Below, piece after piece: positions 7,737 through 15,552 of a stretch of 64,000 bases of DNA. The stretch is taken from the NCBI GenBank assembly GCA_964523885.1, contig CAZFYX010000053.1, forward strand, positions 1 through 64,000, given 5' to 3'. The notes under the pieces are model-generated. The model saw nothing but the letters and a program-made list of their open reading frames with translations. It ran no database searches and had not been told where the DNA came from. Every line of letters starts with the position of its first letter. The first letter of the stretch is position 1. This DNA is from SHXO01 sp964523885 (GTDB taxonomy: Bacteria; Pseudomonadota; Gammaproteobacteria; Burkholderiales; SHXO01). The translations under genes were made by a program, and so were the position numbers.

Positions 7737-9167
7737 CTAGGGTTTGCCTTGAGCGGCGTCCCGTAGCCGCGCACTCAAGGCATCCAGCTTCTCCGCCATC
7801 CGCTTGCCCACGTAGATCTGCGGATTGCTCGGCGTCAGTGCCTCGGCCCGCTCGCGCTCTGCGATCACCTTGCGCGCATGCTCGAAGGCTTGCGTGAAGG
7901 AGTAGGTCTGGCGCAGCGCCGCGTCCCAGGCGCGCCCGAAGTAGGTGAAGTCCGACTCGGTGCCGCAGCCGAAGGACTGGTGCTCGGCGTCTGCGGCAGT
8001 CACCACCAGGGTGTGGTCGTCGCGCAGGGCATCGACGAATCCGCCGGCATAGCAGGCGGAGATGGCGATCACGCGCCACTTGATGCCGGCACGGTCGAGC
8101 ATCTGCCGCAGCGTGCCGGGGTCCACGTCGTTGAGCTGGAGCGGCCAGAACTCCATCGCGAGCCGGTGATCCTCCGAGCCGTGCGAGGTGAGGTAGAGGA
8201 ACAGCACATCCTCGTCGCGGTCCATCACGCGGCCCACGTGCTGCAGCGTGCGCGCCAGTGCCGTGGTGGTCGCGACGGGTTGCGAGGCGACGGTGGCCGG
8301 GTTGTTCACCAGCACCACGGAGCGGCCCTCGGCGTCGAAGCGCCTGCGGAACAGGGCGTCGATGACGTCGACCTCCTTCATGAAGACGTCCTCGGCGGCG
8401 TAACCGGCGACGCCCACGAAGTACAGATCCGGCACGCCCGGGCGCTGCGGCGCTACCCGGCCCAGCGCCCGGTCCAGCAGCGCCGGCTGCGCGTAGATCA
8501 CCTCCTCGCGGCTGGCCGCGAACCAGTCGCGCCGCGGCCCTTCCTGAGGCTCGCGTGCCCGCCACAGGTCTGCCGCAGGGATGAGCCACAAGGGTATGGC
8601 GACCACCGCCACCGCCACGACCGCATGCGCCAGCGCGACCCCGCGCGGGGCGGCCGAGGTCCCCGCGACCGCACGCCCCGTGGCGAGGAGCCAGAGCCAA
8701 TACACCGCATACCAGAGATCCTCCGCACGGCCGTCGTACTCGCCGCCCGTCCCGATCAGATCGCGAGCAACCGCGAGGTCGAGCGCGCCGAACAGGAAGG
8801 CGTACCAGAACCGGACGCCGGCCACGAGGACGGCCACCTGCACCAGCCGCCCGGGCGTGCGCTCGCGCCAGGCGACGAACAGTCCCGCGAGCAGGGCCAG
8901 CGGCACGTAGAACAGCGTGCGCGGCAGCGCGTGATAGTCGAGTGCGCCGGTGCCACCGCTGCTCGCGATGGCGAAGCCAAGCTCGGCGAGGAGGACCAGG
9001 ACCACGAGCGCGAGCAGCTGGGCCGGGTGCGGCGCCAGACGTGCCGGCGGTACGCGCAGGAAGAGCGCTGCGCGCAGGGTCGCCCCGAGGTTCGCCGCCA
9101 GGCCTCTGGAATGGGAGCCCGGACGCAGATCGCGATCGGCCGCAGGCTCGGCCAGAATGGGGTTCAT
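7737..9167 (-). CDS. Membrane-anchored C13 (legumain/caspase-like) peptidase
   Basis: 476 residues from ATG 9167. The N-terminal 200-odd residues contain about six hydrophobic segments (for example LLALVVLVLLAELGFAIA and HAVVAVAVVAIPLWLIP), followed by a soluble cysteine-peptidase domain. The clan CD dyad is visible as LYLTSHGSEDHRLAM (His) and ISACYAGGFVDAL (Cys), each after a hydrophobic strand as in peptidase family C13, which includes GPI8 and legumain. Bacterial members are poorly characterised; a role in processing envelope proteins is inferred. The HEAT/TPR protein upstream on the same strand is a likely operon partner. Confidence 0.82.
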   Translation of the reverse strand: MNPILAEPAADRDLRPGSHSRGLAANLGATLRAALFLRVPPARLAPHPAQLLALVVLVLLAELGFAIASSGGTGALDYHALPRTLFYVPLALLAGLFVAWRERTPGRLVQVAVLVAGVRFWYAFLFGALDLAVARDLIGTGGEYDGRAEDLWYAVYWLWLLATGRAVAGTSAAPRGVALAHAVVAVAVVAIPLWLIPAADLWRAREPQEGPRRDWFAASREEVIYAQPALLDRALGRVAPQRPGVPDLYFVGVAGYAAEDVFMKEVDVIDALFRRRFDAEGRSVVLVNNPATVASQPVATTTALARTLQHVGRVMDRDEDVLFLYLTSHGSEDHRLAMEFWPLQLNDVDPGTLRQMLDRAGIKWRVIAISACYAGGFVDALRDDHTLVVTAADAEHQSFGCGTESDFTYFGRAWDAALRQTYSFTQAFEHARKVIAERERAEALTPSNPQIYVGKRMAEKLDALSARLRDAAQGKP

Positions 9168-9186
9168 CGGCGCAGCGTTCGGTCCT

Positions 9187-9885
9187 TCAGGTCGAGCGCC
9201 GGCCGGCCTTCGCCAGGCGTTCGCGCACCAGCCCGAGCGCCTGCTCGACACCCGGCATGTTCGGGTTCACCTCCAGGGCGCGCTCGAAGTACTCCAGGGC
9301 CTGCTCCAGCTCGTCGCGCTGGGCATAGATCGCGCCGCATCCGGCCAGGGCACCGAAGTGGTTCGGATTGCGCTTGAGCGTCTCGTCGCAGTCGGCCAGC
9401 GACTGGTCGAAGTCGCCCATCAGGAAATAGACCGTCGCACGCTTGTTCCAGCCCTCGGCGAAGTCGGGCTGCTTCTCGATCACGCGCGTGAACGCGTCGA
9501 CCGCCGCACCCAGCCGGTTCTGCGCCATGTCGCGCATGCCCTCCTGCATCAGCGCATTGACCGCCGGATCGTCCGAGCGCAGCCAGATCTTCCACACCGC
9601 CGTCTCGGCGACCTCGCGGACGCCAGCATCCTGGTCGTGGAGGGCCTCGATGAGGCGGTCGATGTCCGCCATGGTGCCCTCGTCGCCGAGGCTGGCCACG
9701 GCGTCGCGCCGCTTGGCCGGATCGGTGCTGTCGAGGGCCTGCAGCGCCGCCTCGCGGCCGACGTCGGCGCGGACCGGTGCGGCCAGGCCGGCGCAGCCGA
9801 GCGCGAGCAGCAGGGCGAGGATGGTCAGCAGGAACGTCCGGCTGGACGAGCGGAGAGGATGAACCGGTGACATCGTCGCTTCCAT
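9187..9885 (-). CDS. Exported HEAT/TPR-repeat protein
   Basis: 232 residues starting at ATG 9885 after GGGAGGAG. A Sec signal peptide with a hydrophobic core ending near ALGCAGLAA is followed by two HEAT-like helices (PAKRRDAVASLGDEG, AGVREVAETAVWKIW) and then three or four TPR units (RLGAAVDAFTRVIEKQPDFA, AEGWNKRATVYFLMGDFDQS, LEQALEYFERALEVNPN). Such repeats mediate protein-protein contacts in the periplasm. The gene is 19 bases upstream of the C13 peptidase start and reads into it, so an adaptor role for that peptidase is possible but unproven. Confidence 0.75.
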   Translation of the reverse strand: MEATMSPVHPLRSSSRTFLLTILALLLALGCAGLAAPVRADVGREAALQALDSTDPAKRRDAVASLGDEGTMADIDRLIEALHDQDAGVREVAETAVWKIWLRSDDPAVNALMQEGMRDMAQNRLGAAVDAFTRVIEKQPDFAEGWNKRATVYFLMGDFDQSLADCDETLKRNPNHFGALAGCGAIYAQRDELEQALEYFERALEVNPNMPGVEQALGLVRERLAKAGRRST

Positions 9886-9995
9886 GGTTATCTCCTCCCT
9901 GCTGCGTTCATTCTAGCCGCGGTCGCCGCACCTGCGCCGCAGTGCGCTGCTGGGGTACATTACCACTCCCCTTGCAGACCAACAGAGAGTCCAAC

Positions 9996-11120
9996 GTGAC
10001 CGCGCCCCTGCCCGCCCCCGCCAACGTCGGCATGCATGTGAATGACGTCGATACGCCGGCCCTGCTGCTCGACCTGGATGCCTTCGAGCGCAACGTCAAG
10101 CGCCTGCCGGAGACGCTGGCCGGACGCAACCTGCGGCTGCGCCCGCACGCCAAGTCGCACAAGTGCCCGCAGATCGCCCTGCGCCAGATCGCGCAGGGCG
10201 CGGTCGGCGTCTGCTGCCAGAAGGTCAGCGAGGCCGCGGCGCTGGTACAGGGCGGCGTGCGCGACGTGCTGGTCGCCAACGAGGTGGTGGGCGCCCGCAA
10301 GCTCGAGCGGCTGGCGGCACTGGCGCACGAGGCGCGCATCGGAGTCTGCGTGGACGACGCGGGCAACGTGCGCGACCTGGCGTCCGCGGCCAGGGCGGCG
10401 GGGTCGAAGCCCGACGTGTACGTGGAGGTGGACGTGGGCGCGCGCCGCTGCGGCGTCGAGCCGGGCCAGCCGGCCCTCGCGCTCGCGCGGGCGATCGCCG
10501 ATGCGGGACTGCACTTCGCCGGCATCCACGCCTACCAGGGCGCCGCGCAGCACCTGCGCACGCCGGCGGAGCGGCGTGCCGCCATCGGCAAGGCGGTGGA
10601 CCAGGTTCGCGATACGGCGGCCCTGATGCGCGAGGCCGGCCTCGCGCCCGGCATCATCACCGGTGCCGGCACCGGCACCTACCTGCTCGAAGCCGGCAGC
10701 GGCATCTACAACGAGCTGCAGCCCGGCTCGTACATCTTCATGGACGCGGACTACGGCCGCAACCTGGGAGACGATGGCCAGCCCGTGCACGAGTTCGCGC
10801 AGAGCCTGTTCATCCTCGCCACGGTGATGAGCCGCCCGGTCGCCGCCCGCGCGGTCGTCGACGTGGGCCTGAAGGCGCACAGCGTGGATTCCGGCATGCC
10901 GGGCGTGCACGGGATCGCCGGGGCGCGCTACGTCCGCGCCTCCGACGAGCACGGTGTGATCGAGCTGGATGGCGCCGCCAGCCTCCATCTGGGCGAGAAG
11001 GTCCGCCTGGTGCCCGGGCACTGCGATCCCACGGTCAACCTGTACGACTGGATCGTGTGCTTCCGCGGCGAGCGGGTCGAGGAGGTCTGGCCGATCTCCG
11101 CGCGCGGGGCGTTCTACTGA
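9996..11120 (+). CDS. DSD1/D-threonine aldolase-family PLP enzyme
   Basis: 374 residues with a fold-type III (alanine-racemase-like) barrel. The PLP lysine is in RPHAKSHKCP and the phosphate-binding region is GAGTGTYLLE. Near the C-terminus PGHCDPTVNLYD gives an HxD metal pair, as in D-threonine aldolase, rather than the HxC pair of eukaryotic-type D-serine dehydratase, so retro-aldol cleavage of D-3-hydroxy amino acids is the better guess. Initiation is placed at GTG 9996, 6 bases after AGAGAG, because the next conserved block (VDTPALLLDLDAFE) follows closely. It is a single-gene unit ahead of hupE. Confidence 0.85.
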   Translation: MTAPLPAPANVGMHVNDVDTPALLLDLDAFERNVKRLPETLAGRNLRLRPHAKSHKCPQIALRQIAQGAVGVCCQKVSEAAALVQGGVRDVLVANEVVGARKLERLAALAHEARIGVCVDDAGNVRDLASAARAAGSKPDVYVEVDVGARRCGVEPGQPALALARAIADAGLHFAGIHAYQGAAQHLRTPAERRAAIGKAVDQVRDTAALMREAGLAPGIITGAGTGTYLLEAGSGIYNELQPGSYIFMDADYGRNLGDDGQPVHEFAQSLFILATVMSRPVAARAVVDVGLKAHSVDSGMPGVHGIAGARYVRASDEHGVIELDGAASLHLGEKVRLVPGHCDPTVNLYDWIVCFRGERVEEVWPISARGAFY

Positions 11121-11146
11121 TGCGGCGCAGCCGCCAGAGGGGGAAT

Positions 11147-11162
11147 CGCGCTACACTGCGCG
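11147..11162 (+). promoter_or_regulatory. Candidate promoter -10 box inside a palindrome, upstream of hupE
   Basis: TACACT (11152-11157) is framed by perfect 5-bp arms CGCGC and GCGCG. It is 44 bases before ATG 11201 in a 80-base gap. No clear -35 is visible. Confidence 0.4.
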
Positions 11163-11200
11163 GCTTTTGGCTTCGAGCCGAAGACGTGATACGGATCGTG

Positions 11201-11818
11201 ATGTCGCTCCCAAAGGTGCTGCTGCGCGTGGCTCCTCGCACCCTGCTCGGGGTGGTGATGCTCGCACCGGTGATGGGCTGGTCACATGTCAGTCAGGGCG
11301 AGACGGGGGGTGGGTTCCTGTCGGGCTTTCTCCATCCCATGTTTGGTCCTGACCACGTGATCGCGATGATCGCGGTGGGCATCTGGGGTGCGCAGCTCGG
11401 CATCCCTGCCATCTGGCTCCTGCCAGTCACCTTTCCCATCGTGATGGCCATCGGGGCGGTCCTCGGTGCGCTGGGTCTGCCCATTCCTGGCGTGAAGTTC
11501 GCCATTGCGTTGTCGGCCGTTGCGCTGGGCGCGATGGTCGCACTGGCAGCCCGGCCCCCGCTGTGGATTGCCGCAATGCTGGTCGGGACCTTCGCCATCT
11601 TCCACGGCTACCCGCATGGCGCCAACCTCGCCGACTCGGTCAACCCGATGGGCTTCGCCATCGGCTTCGTCGTGGCGACCGGCACGTTGCATGCGATCGG
11701 GATTCTCATCGGCGTCGCGAACCGCTGGCCGGGCGGCGCCAGACTGCTGCGTGCCATCGGCGCGGCCATCGCGGCCGGCGGCATCTACTTTCTCGCCTCG
11801 TATCTGGTCAGTGCCTGA
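11201..11818 (+). CDS. HupE/UreJ-family nickel/cobalt permease
   Basis: 205 residues: signal peptide followed by five or six transmembrane segments. The HupE signature HPxxGxDH is intact (FLHPMFGPDHVIAMI) and the second histidine motif reads FHGYPHGAN. HupE proteins mediate uptake of Ni(II), and some paralogues Co(II), across the inner membrane, normally for hydrogenase or urease, neither of which is in the window. Predicted cleavage after GWS would leave His at the mature N-terminus. GTG 11186 and GTG 11198 are alternative starts. The gene overlaps the paralogue downstream by 8 bases. Confidence 0.85.
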   Translation: MSLPKVLLRVAPRTLLGVVMLAPVMGWSHVSQGETGGGFLSGFLHPMFGPDHVIAMIAVGIWGAQLGIPAIWLLPVTFPIVMAIGAVLGALGLPIPGVKFAIALSAVALGAMVALAARPPLWIAAMLVGTFAIFHGYPHGANLADSVNPMGFAIGFVVATGTLHAIGILIGVANRWPGGARLLRAIGAAIAAGGIYFLASYLVSA

Positions 11819-12446
11819 CTTTCGACGCTTCACCCTGCTTCGAGGTGTGCGCATCGGCTTGGCCGGCTGCGCGATGCTCGGCGCTTCCGCCGCCCAGGCG
11901 CACTCGACCGCCCAGGGGACCGGTGACTTCTATGCCGGCTTCCTGCATCCCCTTACCGCGCCCGAGGACGTGCTGGCGTTCCTGGCCCTGGGGATGCTGA
12001 GCGCGCAGCACCCCCCACGGGGTCAGCTGGCATTGCCGGTGTTCTGGCTCGCGCTGATCGCGGGCGCGATGTGCGCCGTAGCGCTCCCGCACATTCCCGG
12101 CGCCGATCTGATCAATGTCGTCTCGGTCATGGTCCTGGGCGGCCTCATCGCCCTCAACGCAGCCTTGCCCGTGGCGGTGCTGATTGGCTTGGCGGTGGCG
12201 TTCGGCGTCAGCCACGGGTACGCCAATGGCCTCGCCATCACGGGCAACATGCGCTCCTACCTGTTCATCCCGGGGGTCGCGTTGGCCGCGCTGATGACCA
12301 CTGGCTACGGCCTGGTCTTCACCGACTGGCTCCTGCGCCGCAAGATCCCCTGGATTCCCATCGCAGTGCGCGTGGCTGGCAGCTGGATTGCCGCCATTGG
12401 CATGCTGGTCCTGGCGACCAGCTGGAAGACCCTGACCGCCGGCTGA
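11811..12446 (+). CDS. HupE/UreJ-family protein with a degenerate metal motif
   Basis: 211 residues from GTG 11811, overlapping the stop of the first hupE. A signal peptide ending AQA is followed by His and by membrane segments in the HupE arrangement. The first motif has changed from HPxxGxDH to HPLTAPED, losing the Gly and the Asp-His pair, and the second is only SHGYANG. The paralogue may therefore bind a different ion, or act as a partner of the intact HupE. The tandem arrangement suggests duplication and divergence, and the two are surely co-transcribed. Confidence 0.78.
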   Translation: MPDFRRFTLLRGVRIGLAGCAMLGASAAQAHSTAQGTGDFYAGFLHPLTAPEDVLAFLALGMLSAQHPPRGQLALPVFWLALIAGAMCAVALPHIPGADLINVVSVMVLGGLIALNAALPVAVLIGLAVAFGVSHGYANGLAITGNMRSYLFIPGVALAALMTTGYGLVFTDWLLRRKIPWIPIAVRVAGSWIAAIGMLVLATSWKTLTAG

Positions 12447-12474
12447 GCCGGCTCGCTTATCGGGAGATCGCGTT

Positions 12475-13770
12475 ATGGCCGCACCCAGGAGCCTTGGCTT
12501 CGACACGCTGTCGCTGCACGCGGGGCAGCAGCCCGACCCCACCACTGGTGCACGGGCCGCGCCGATCTTCCAGACCACGTCATTCGTGTTCCGCGACACC
12601 GATCATGCGGCTGCGCTGTTCAACATGGAGCGCGCCGGGCACGTCTACTCGCGCATTTCGAACCCCACCAACGCCGTGCTGGAAGAGCGCATCGCGGCGC
12701 TCGAAGGCGGCATCGGCAGTATCGCGACCGCCAGCGGCCAGGCGGCCCTGCACCTCGCAGTCAGCACCATTGCTGGCGCCGGCAGCCACGTCGTGTCGAG
12801 CCGCTCGCTGTACGGCGGTTCGCACAACCTGCTGCACTACACCCTGCGGCGCTTCGGCGTCGAGACCACCTTCGTGAATCCGCGCGACCTCGACGCCTGG
12901 CGCGCCGCGATCCGGCCCAACACCCGGCTGCTGTTCGCCGAGACGCTGGGCAACCCCGGCCTGGACGTTCTGGACGTGCCGGCGGTCGCGCAGATCGCCC
13001 ACGACGCGAAGCTGCCTCTGCTGCTGGATTCGACTTTCACCACCCCGTACCTGTTGCGACCGTTCGACTTCGGCGCCGATCTGCTGTTCCACTCCGCCAC
13101 CAAGTTCCTGGGCGGGCACGGCATCGTCATCGGCGGCATCCTGGTCGACAGCGGTGCGTTCGACTGGGAAGCATCCGGGCGCTTCCCGGAGCTGACCGAA
13201 CCCTACGACGGGTTCCACGGCATGGACTTCCAGGAGGAATCCACCGTCGCCGCCTTCCTGCTGCGGGCGCGCCGAGAGGGCCTGCGCGATTTCGGCGCCT
13301 GCATGGCGCCGATGACCGCATTCCAGATCCTGCAGGGCGTCGAGACGCTGGCGCTGCGGATGCAGCGGCACGTGGAGAACACCCGCAAGGTGGTCGAGTT
13401 CCTGGTGCGCAACCCCGCGGTGGAGAGCGTGAGCCATCCCGAGCTGGAGACGCATCCCGACCATGCGGTGGCGAAGCGGCTGCTGCCGCGCGGTGCGGGC
13501 GCGGTGTTCACGTTCAGCATCAAGGGCGGCCGCCCGGCGGGCCGCAAGTTCATCGAGACGCTGAAGGTGTTCTCGCACCTGGCCAATGTGGGCGATGCGA
13601 AGTCGCTGGTGATCCATCCGGCGACGACCACGCACTTCCGGATGGACGATGCCGCGCTCGCCGCGGCCGGCATCGGTCCCGGGACGATACGGCTGTCGAT
13701 CGGGCTGGAGGATCCGCAGGATCTGGTGGATGACCTTTCCGGAGCTTTGCGGGCGTCGCAGAAGCTTTAG
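12475..13770 (+). CDS. metY: O-acetylhomoserine sulfhydrylase (aminocarboxypropyltransferase)
   Basis: 431 residues, the normal length of MetY. The N-terminus FDTLSLHAGQQPDPTTGARA, the PLP-binding lysine in HSATKFLGGHG, and the long insert with the PYDGFHGMDF segment are MetY features; shorter MetB/MetC proteins lack that insert. It makes homocysteine from O-acetylhomoserine and sulfide. GGGAG lies 9 bases before the ATG. The stop at 13768-13770 is followed after a single base by the left arm of the GxxExxY cassette. Confidence 0.9.
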   Translation: MAAPRSLGFDTLSLHAGQQPDPTTGARAAPIFQTTSFVFRDTDHAAALFNMERAGHVYSRISNPTNAVLEERIAALEGGIGSIATASGQAALHLAVSTIAGAGSHVVSSRSLYGGSHNLLHYTLRRFGVETTFVNPRDLDAWRAAIRPNTRLLFAETLGNPGLDVLDVPAVAQIAHDAKLPLLLDSTFTTPYLLRPFDFGADLLFHSATKFLGGHGIVIGGILVDSGAFDWEASGRFPELTEPYDGFHGMDFQEESTVAAFLLRARREGLRDFGACMAPMTAFQILQGVETLALRMQRHVENTRKVVEFLVRNPAVESVSHPELETHPDHAVAKRLLPRGAGAVFTFSIKGGRPAGRKFIETLKVFSHLANVGDAKSLVIHPATTTHFRMDDAALAAAGIGPGTIRLSIGLEDPQDLVDDLSGALRASQKL

Positions 13771-13771
13771 G

Positions 13772-13815
13772 AACCGCATTGACCGCAGAGGACGCAGAGG
13801 GCCGCAGAGGAAAAC
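13772..13815 (+). repeat. Left inverted repeat of the GxxExxY cassette
   Basis: Contains ACCGCAGAGGACGCAGAGG and a third GCAGAGG word. The last word, CAGAGGA at 13804-13810, lies 6 bases before ATG 13817 and serves as the Shine-Dalgarno of the enclosed gene, so the repeat supplies the gene's translation signal. Confidence 0.85.
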
Positions 13816-13816
13816 A

Positions 13817-14206
13817 ATGGATGACGGCTCGGCGCTTTCGGCACTGTCCGGCAAGGTTATTCAGCACGCCATGCAGGTGCACAGCGCATTGGGTCCAGGA
13901 TTACTGGAGAGCGCCTACGAGATCTGCCTTGCACATGAGCTTCAGCAGGCAGGACTATCGGTCGCGCGCCAGGTCGCGCTCCCGGTCCGATATCGAGGGC
14001 TCCATCTCGAGGCGGCCTATCGGCTTGATCTCGTGGTCAACGACACTCTTGTAGTCGAGGTGAAAGCTGTTGAAAAGATGCTGCCGCTGCACGTTGCACA
14101 GCTATTGAGCTACTTGCGGATGGGTGACTTCCGGCTTGGACTATTGATCAACTTCAACGTGACGCATCTGCGGCAAGGAATAAAACGCGTCGCAAATGGC
14201 GTGTAA
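13817..14206 (+). CDS. GxxExxY-family protein, PD-(D/E)XK nuclease fold
   Basis: 129 residues. The name-giving motif is G28-P... read as GLLESAY (Gly28, Glu31, Tyr34). The nuclease core follows: Asp71 in YRLDLVV and Glu81-x-Lys83 in VVEVKA, then HVAQLLSYLRM. This D...ExK pattern is the PD-(D/E)XK active site, so the protein is potentially catalytic; no substrate is established for the family as far as I recall. It is the sole gene in an inverted-repeat unit and its codon use differs from its neighbours, both signs of transfer. It could instead be a domesticated stress or repair nuclease. Confidence 0.88.
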   Translation: MDDGSALSALSGKVIQHAMQVHSALGPGLLESAYEICLAHELQQAGLSVARQVALPVRYRGLHLEAAYRLDLVVNDTLVVEVKAVEKMLPLHVAQLLSYLRMGDFRLGLLINFNVTHLRQGIKRVANGV

Positions 14207-14213
14207 TCCTTGG

Positions 14214-14257
14214 GTTTTCCTCTGCGAGCCTCTGCGTCCTCTGCGGTTAGCGCGGTT
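14214..14257 (-). repeat. Right inverted repeat of the GxxExxY cassette
   Basis: Reverse complement of the left repeat with five mismatches; the central 19 bases ACCGCAGAGGACGCAGAGG are identical in both. It starts 8 bases after the GxxExxY stop and ends directly before the ribosome-binding site of the following hydrolase. Confidence 0.85.
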
Positions 14258-14269
14258 TTGGAGACTGTC

Positions 14270-15058
14270 GTGGAACTGACGATACAAGGCAACAAAGCCT
14301 ACGCCTACACCGGCGGACGCCCCTTCGACCCGTCGCTGCCCTGCGTGGTCTTCATCCACGGCGCCGAGCACGACCACTGCGTCTGGGTCCTCCAGAGCCG
14401 CTACCTCGCCCACCACGGCCGCGGCGTCCTCGCGGTCGACCTTCCCGGCCACGGGCGCTCGGAAGGACCGCCGCTGGAGAGCGTCGAGGCGATGGCGGAC
14501 TGGATCGTCGCCCTGCTCAATGCCGCCGGCGTGCCCAAGGCTGCGCTCGTCGGTCACAGCATGGGCTCGCTCATCGCGCTGGAGTGCGCGGCCCGCCACC
14601 CGCTGCGGGTGACCCGCATCGCACTGGTCGGCACCGCCTTCCCGATGAAGGTGTCCGACGAGCTGCTCACCGCCACGCGCGACGACGAACCGCTCGCGCA
14701 GGACATGGTGAACATCTGGTCGCACTCGAGCTACGCGCACTACCCCAGCAACCCGGGACCGGGATTCTGGGTGATGGGCGAGAACCTGCGGCTCATGCAG
14801 CGGCAGAAGCCCGGCGTCATGCACGTCGACTTCGCCGCCTGCAACAGCTACGCGAACGGCGCTGCCGCGGCCGCGAAGACCACGTGTCCTGTCCTGCTGG
14901 TGCTGGGCAAGCGCGACATCATGACGCCTCCGCGTGCGACCAGGGAACTGGTCGGTGCACTGCAGGACAAGCGCGTGGTCGAGATCGCGGGCAGCGGCCA
15001 TGCCCTCATGTCCGAAAAGCCCGACGAACTGCTCGATGCGCTGGCGACGTTCGTCTGA
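14270..15058 (+). CDS. Alpha/beta-hydrolase fold protein
   Basis: 262 residues starting at GTG 14270, 6 bases after TTGGAG. All catalytic elements are visible: oxyanion loop FIHGAEHDH, nucleophile Ser in VGHSMGSLIA, acid in LGKRDIMTPP, and His in GSGHALMSEK. A substantial cap (residues about 130-200) covers the site. It resembles esterases and C-C hydrolases of ring-cleavage pathways but no pathway genes are nearby, so the substrate is open. An extension to 14210 would be translated from the cassette repeat and is rejected. Confidence 0.8.
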   Translation: MELTIQGNKAYAYTGGRPFDPSLPCVVFIHGAEHDHCVWVLQSRYLAHHGRGVLAVDLPGHGRSEGPPLESVEAMADWIVALLNAAGVPKAALVGHSMGSLIALECAARHPLRVTRIALVGTAFPMKVSDELLTATRDDEPLAQDMVNIWSHSSYAHYPSNPGPGFWVMGENLRLMQRQKPGVMHVDFAACNSYANGAAAAAKTTCPVLLVLGKRDIMTPPRATRELVGALQDKRVVEIAGSGHALMSEKPDELLDALATFV

Positions 15059-15081
15059 TCGAATCCGGGCGCAACCAGGAC

Positions 15082-15552
15082 TCAGATCTTCGGGCGGCTG
15101 TGCACGTGCTGGTGAACAGGACGGTAGTGATGCCCATGGCCGTCCTGTCCCAGGTCCACGGGGATCAGGTTGACGCGGCCGTGCCGGACCTGTGGCTCCG
15201 CGATCAACGAGTTTGCGAAGGCGTTGACCTCCTGCGTTGGGCCACGAAGGATGAGGGTCTCGAGGCAGTTGTCGTGGTCGAGATGCACATGCATCGCAGA
15301 TAGCACCAGGTGATGATGCCGATGCTGCAGCTCGGTCAACCGCTCGGCCAGGTCGCGGGCATGGTGGTCGTAGACGTAGCTGAGCGAGGCCACGCAGTGG
15401 ACCGACTTGTCACCCTCGAGCTGCTCGGCGCGCAACAGGTCGCGCACCATGTCGCGCACCGCCTCCGAGCGGTTCTGATAGCCCTTTTTGTGGATCAGCT
15501 CGTCGAACTGCGCGGCCAGGCTCTCGCTCAATGAGATGGTGAATCGCTCCAT
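15082..15552 (-). CDS. nikR: Nickel-responsive transcriptional regulator NikR
   Basis: 156 residues. A ribbon-helix-helix DNA-binding domain (MERFTISLSESLAAQFDELI, then NRSEAVRDMVRDLLRAE) is followed by an ACT-like metal-sensing domain with YVYDHHARDL, HRHHHLVLSAMHVHLDHDNC and the CLETLILRG strand. These supply the conserved square-planar nickel site (His, His, Cys). The C-terminus carries an extra His-rich tail (GHGHHYRPVHQHVH). NikR represses nickel uptake when nickel is plentiful. Its position next to a TonB receptor and an ABC transporter for metal argues that these are its targets. Confidence 0.95.
   Translation of the reverse strand: MERFTISLSESLAAQFDELIHKKGYQNRSEAVRDMVRDLLRAEQLEGDKSVHCVASLSYVYDHHARDLAERLTELQHRHHHLVLSAMHVHLDHDNCLETLILRGPTQEVNAFANSLIAEPQVRHGRVNLIPVDLGQDGHGHHYRPVHQHVHSRPKI

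Larger units (their letters stand above)
13772..14257. mobile_element. GxxExxY nuclease cassette bounded by 44-bp inverted repeats
   Basis: A 486-bp unit fills the gap between metY and the next hydrolase. Its ends are 44-bp imperfect inverted repeats (13772-13815 and 14214-14257) matching at 39 of 44 positions, each made of tandem words related to GCAGAGGAC. The only gene inside encodes a PD-(D/E)XK-type GxxExxY protein. Its base composition is visibly poorer in G+C (codons such as TTA, CTA, ATT, AAA) than metY and the hydrolase on either side. The outer edges fall 1 base after the metY stop and exactly before the TTGGAG of the next gene. No target duplication was seen. Confidence 0.7.

Noticed and set aside
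13772..14257. Classical insertion sequence
   Set aside because: No DDE, serine or HUH transposase is encoded and no target-site duplication is visible; the enclosed protein is a nuclease-fold GxxExxY protein.
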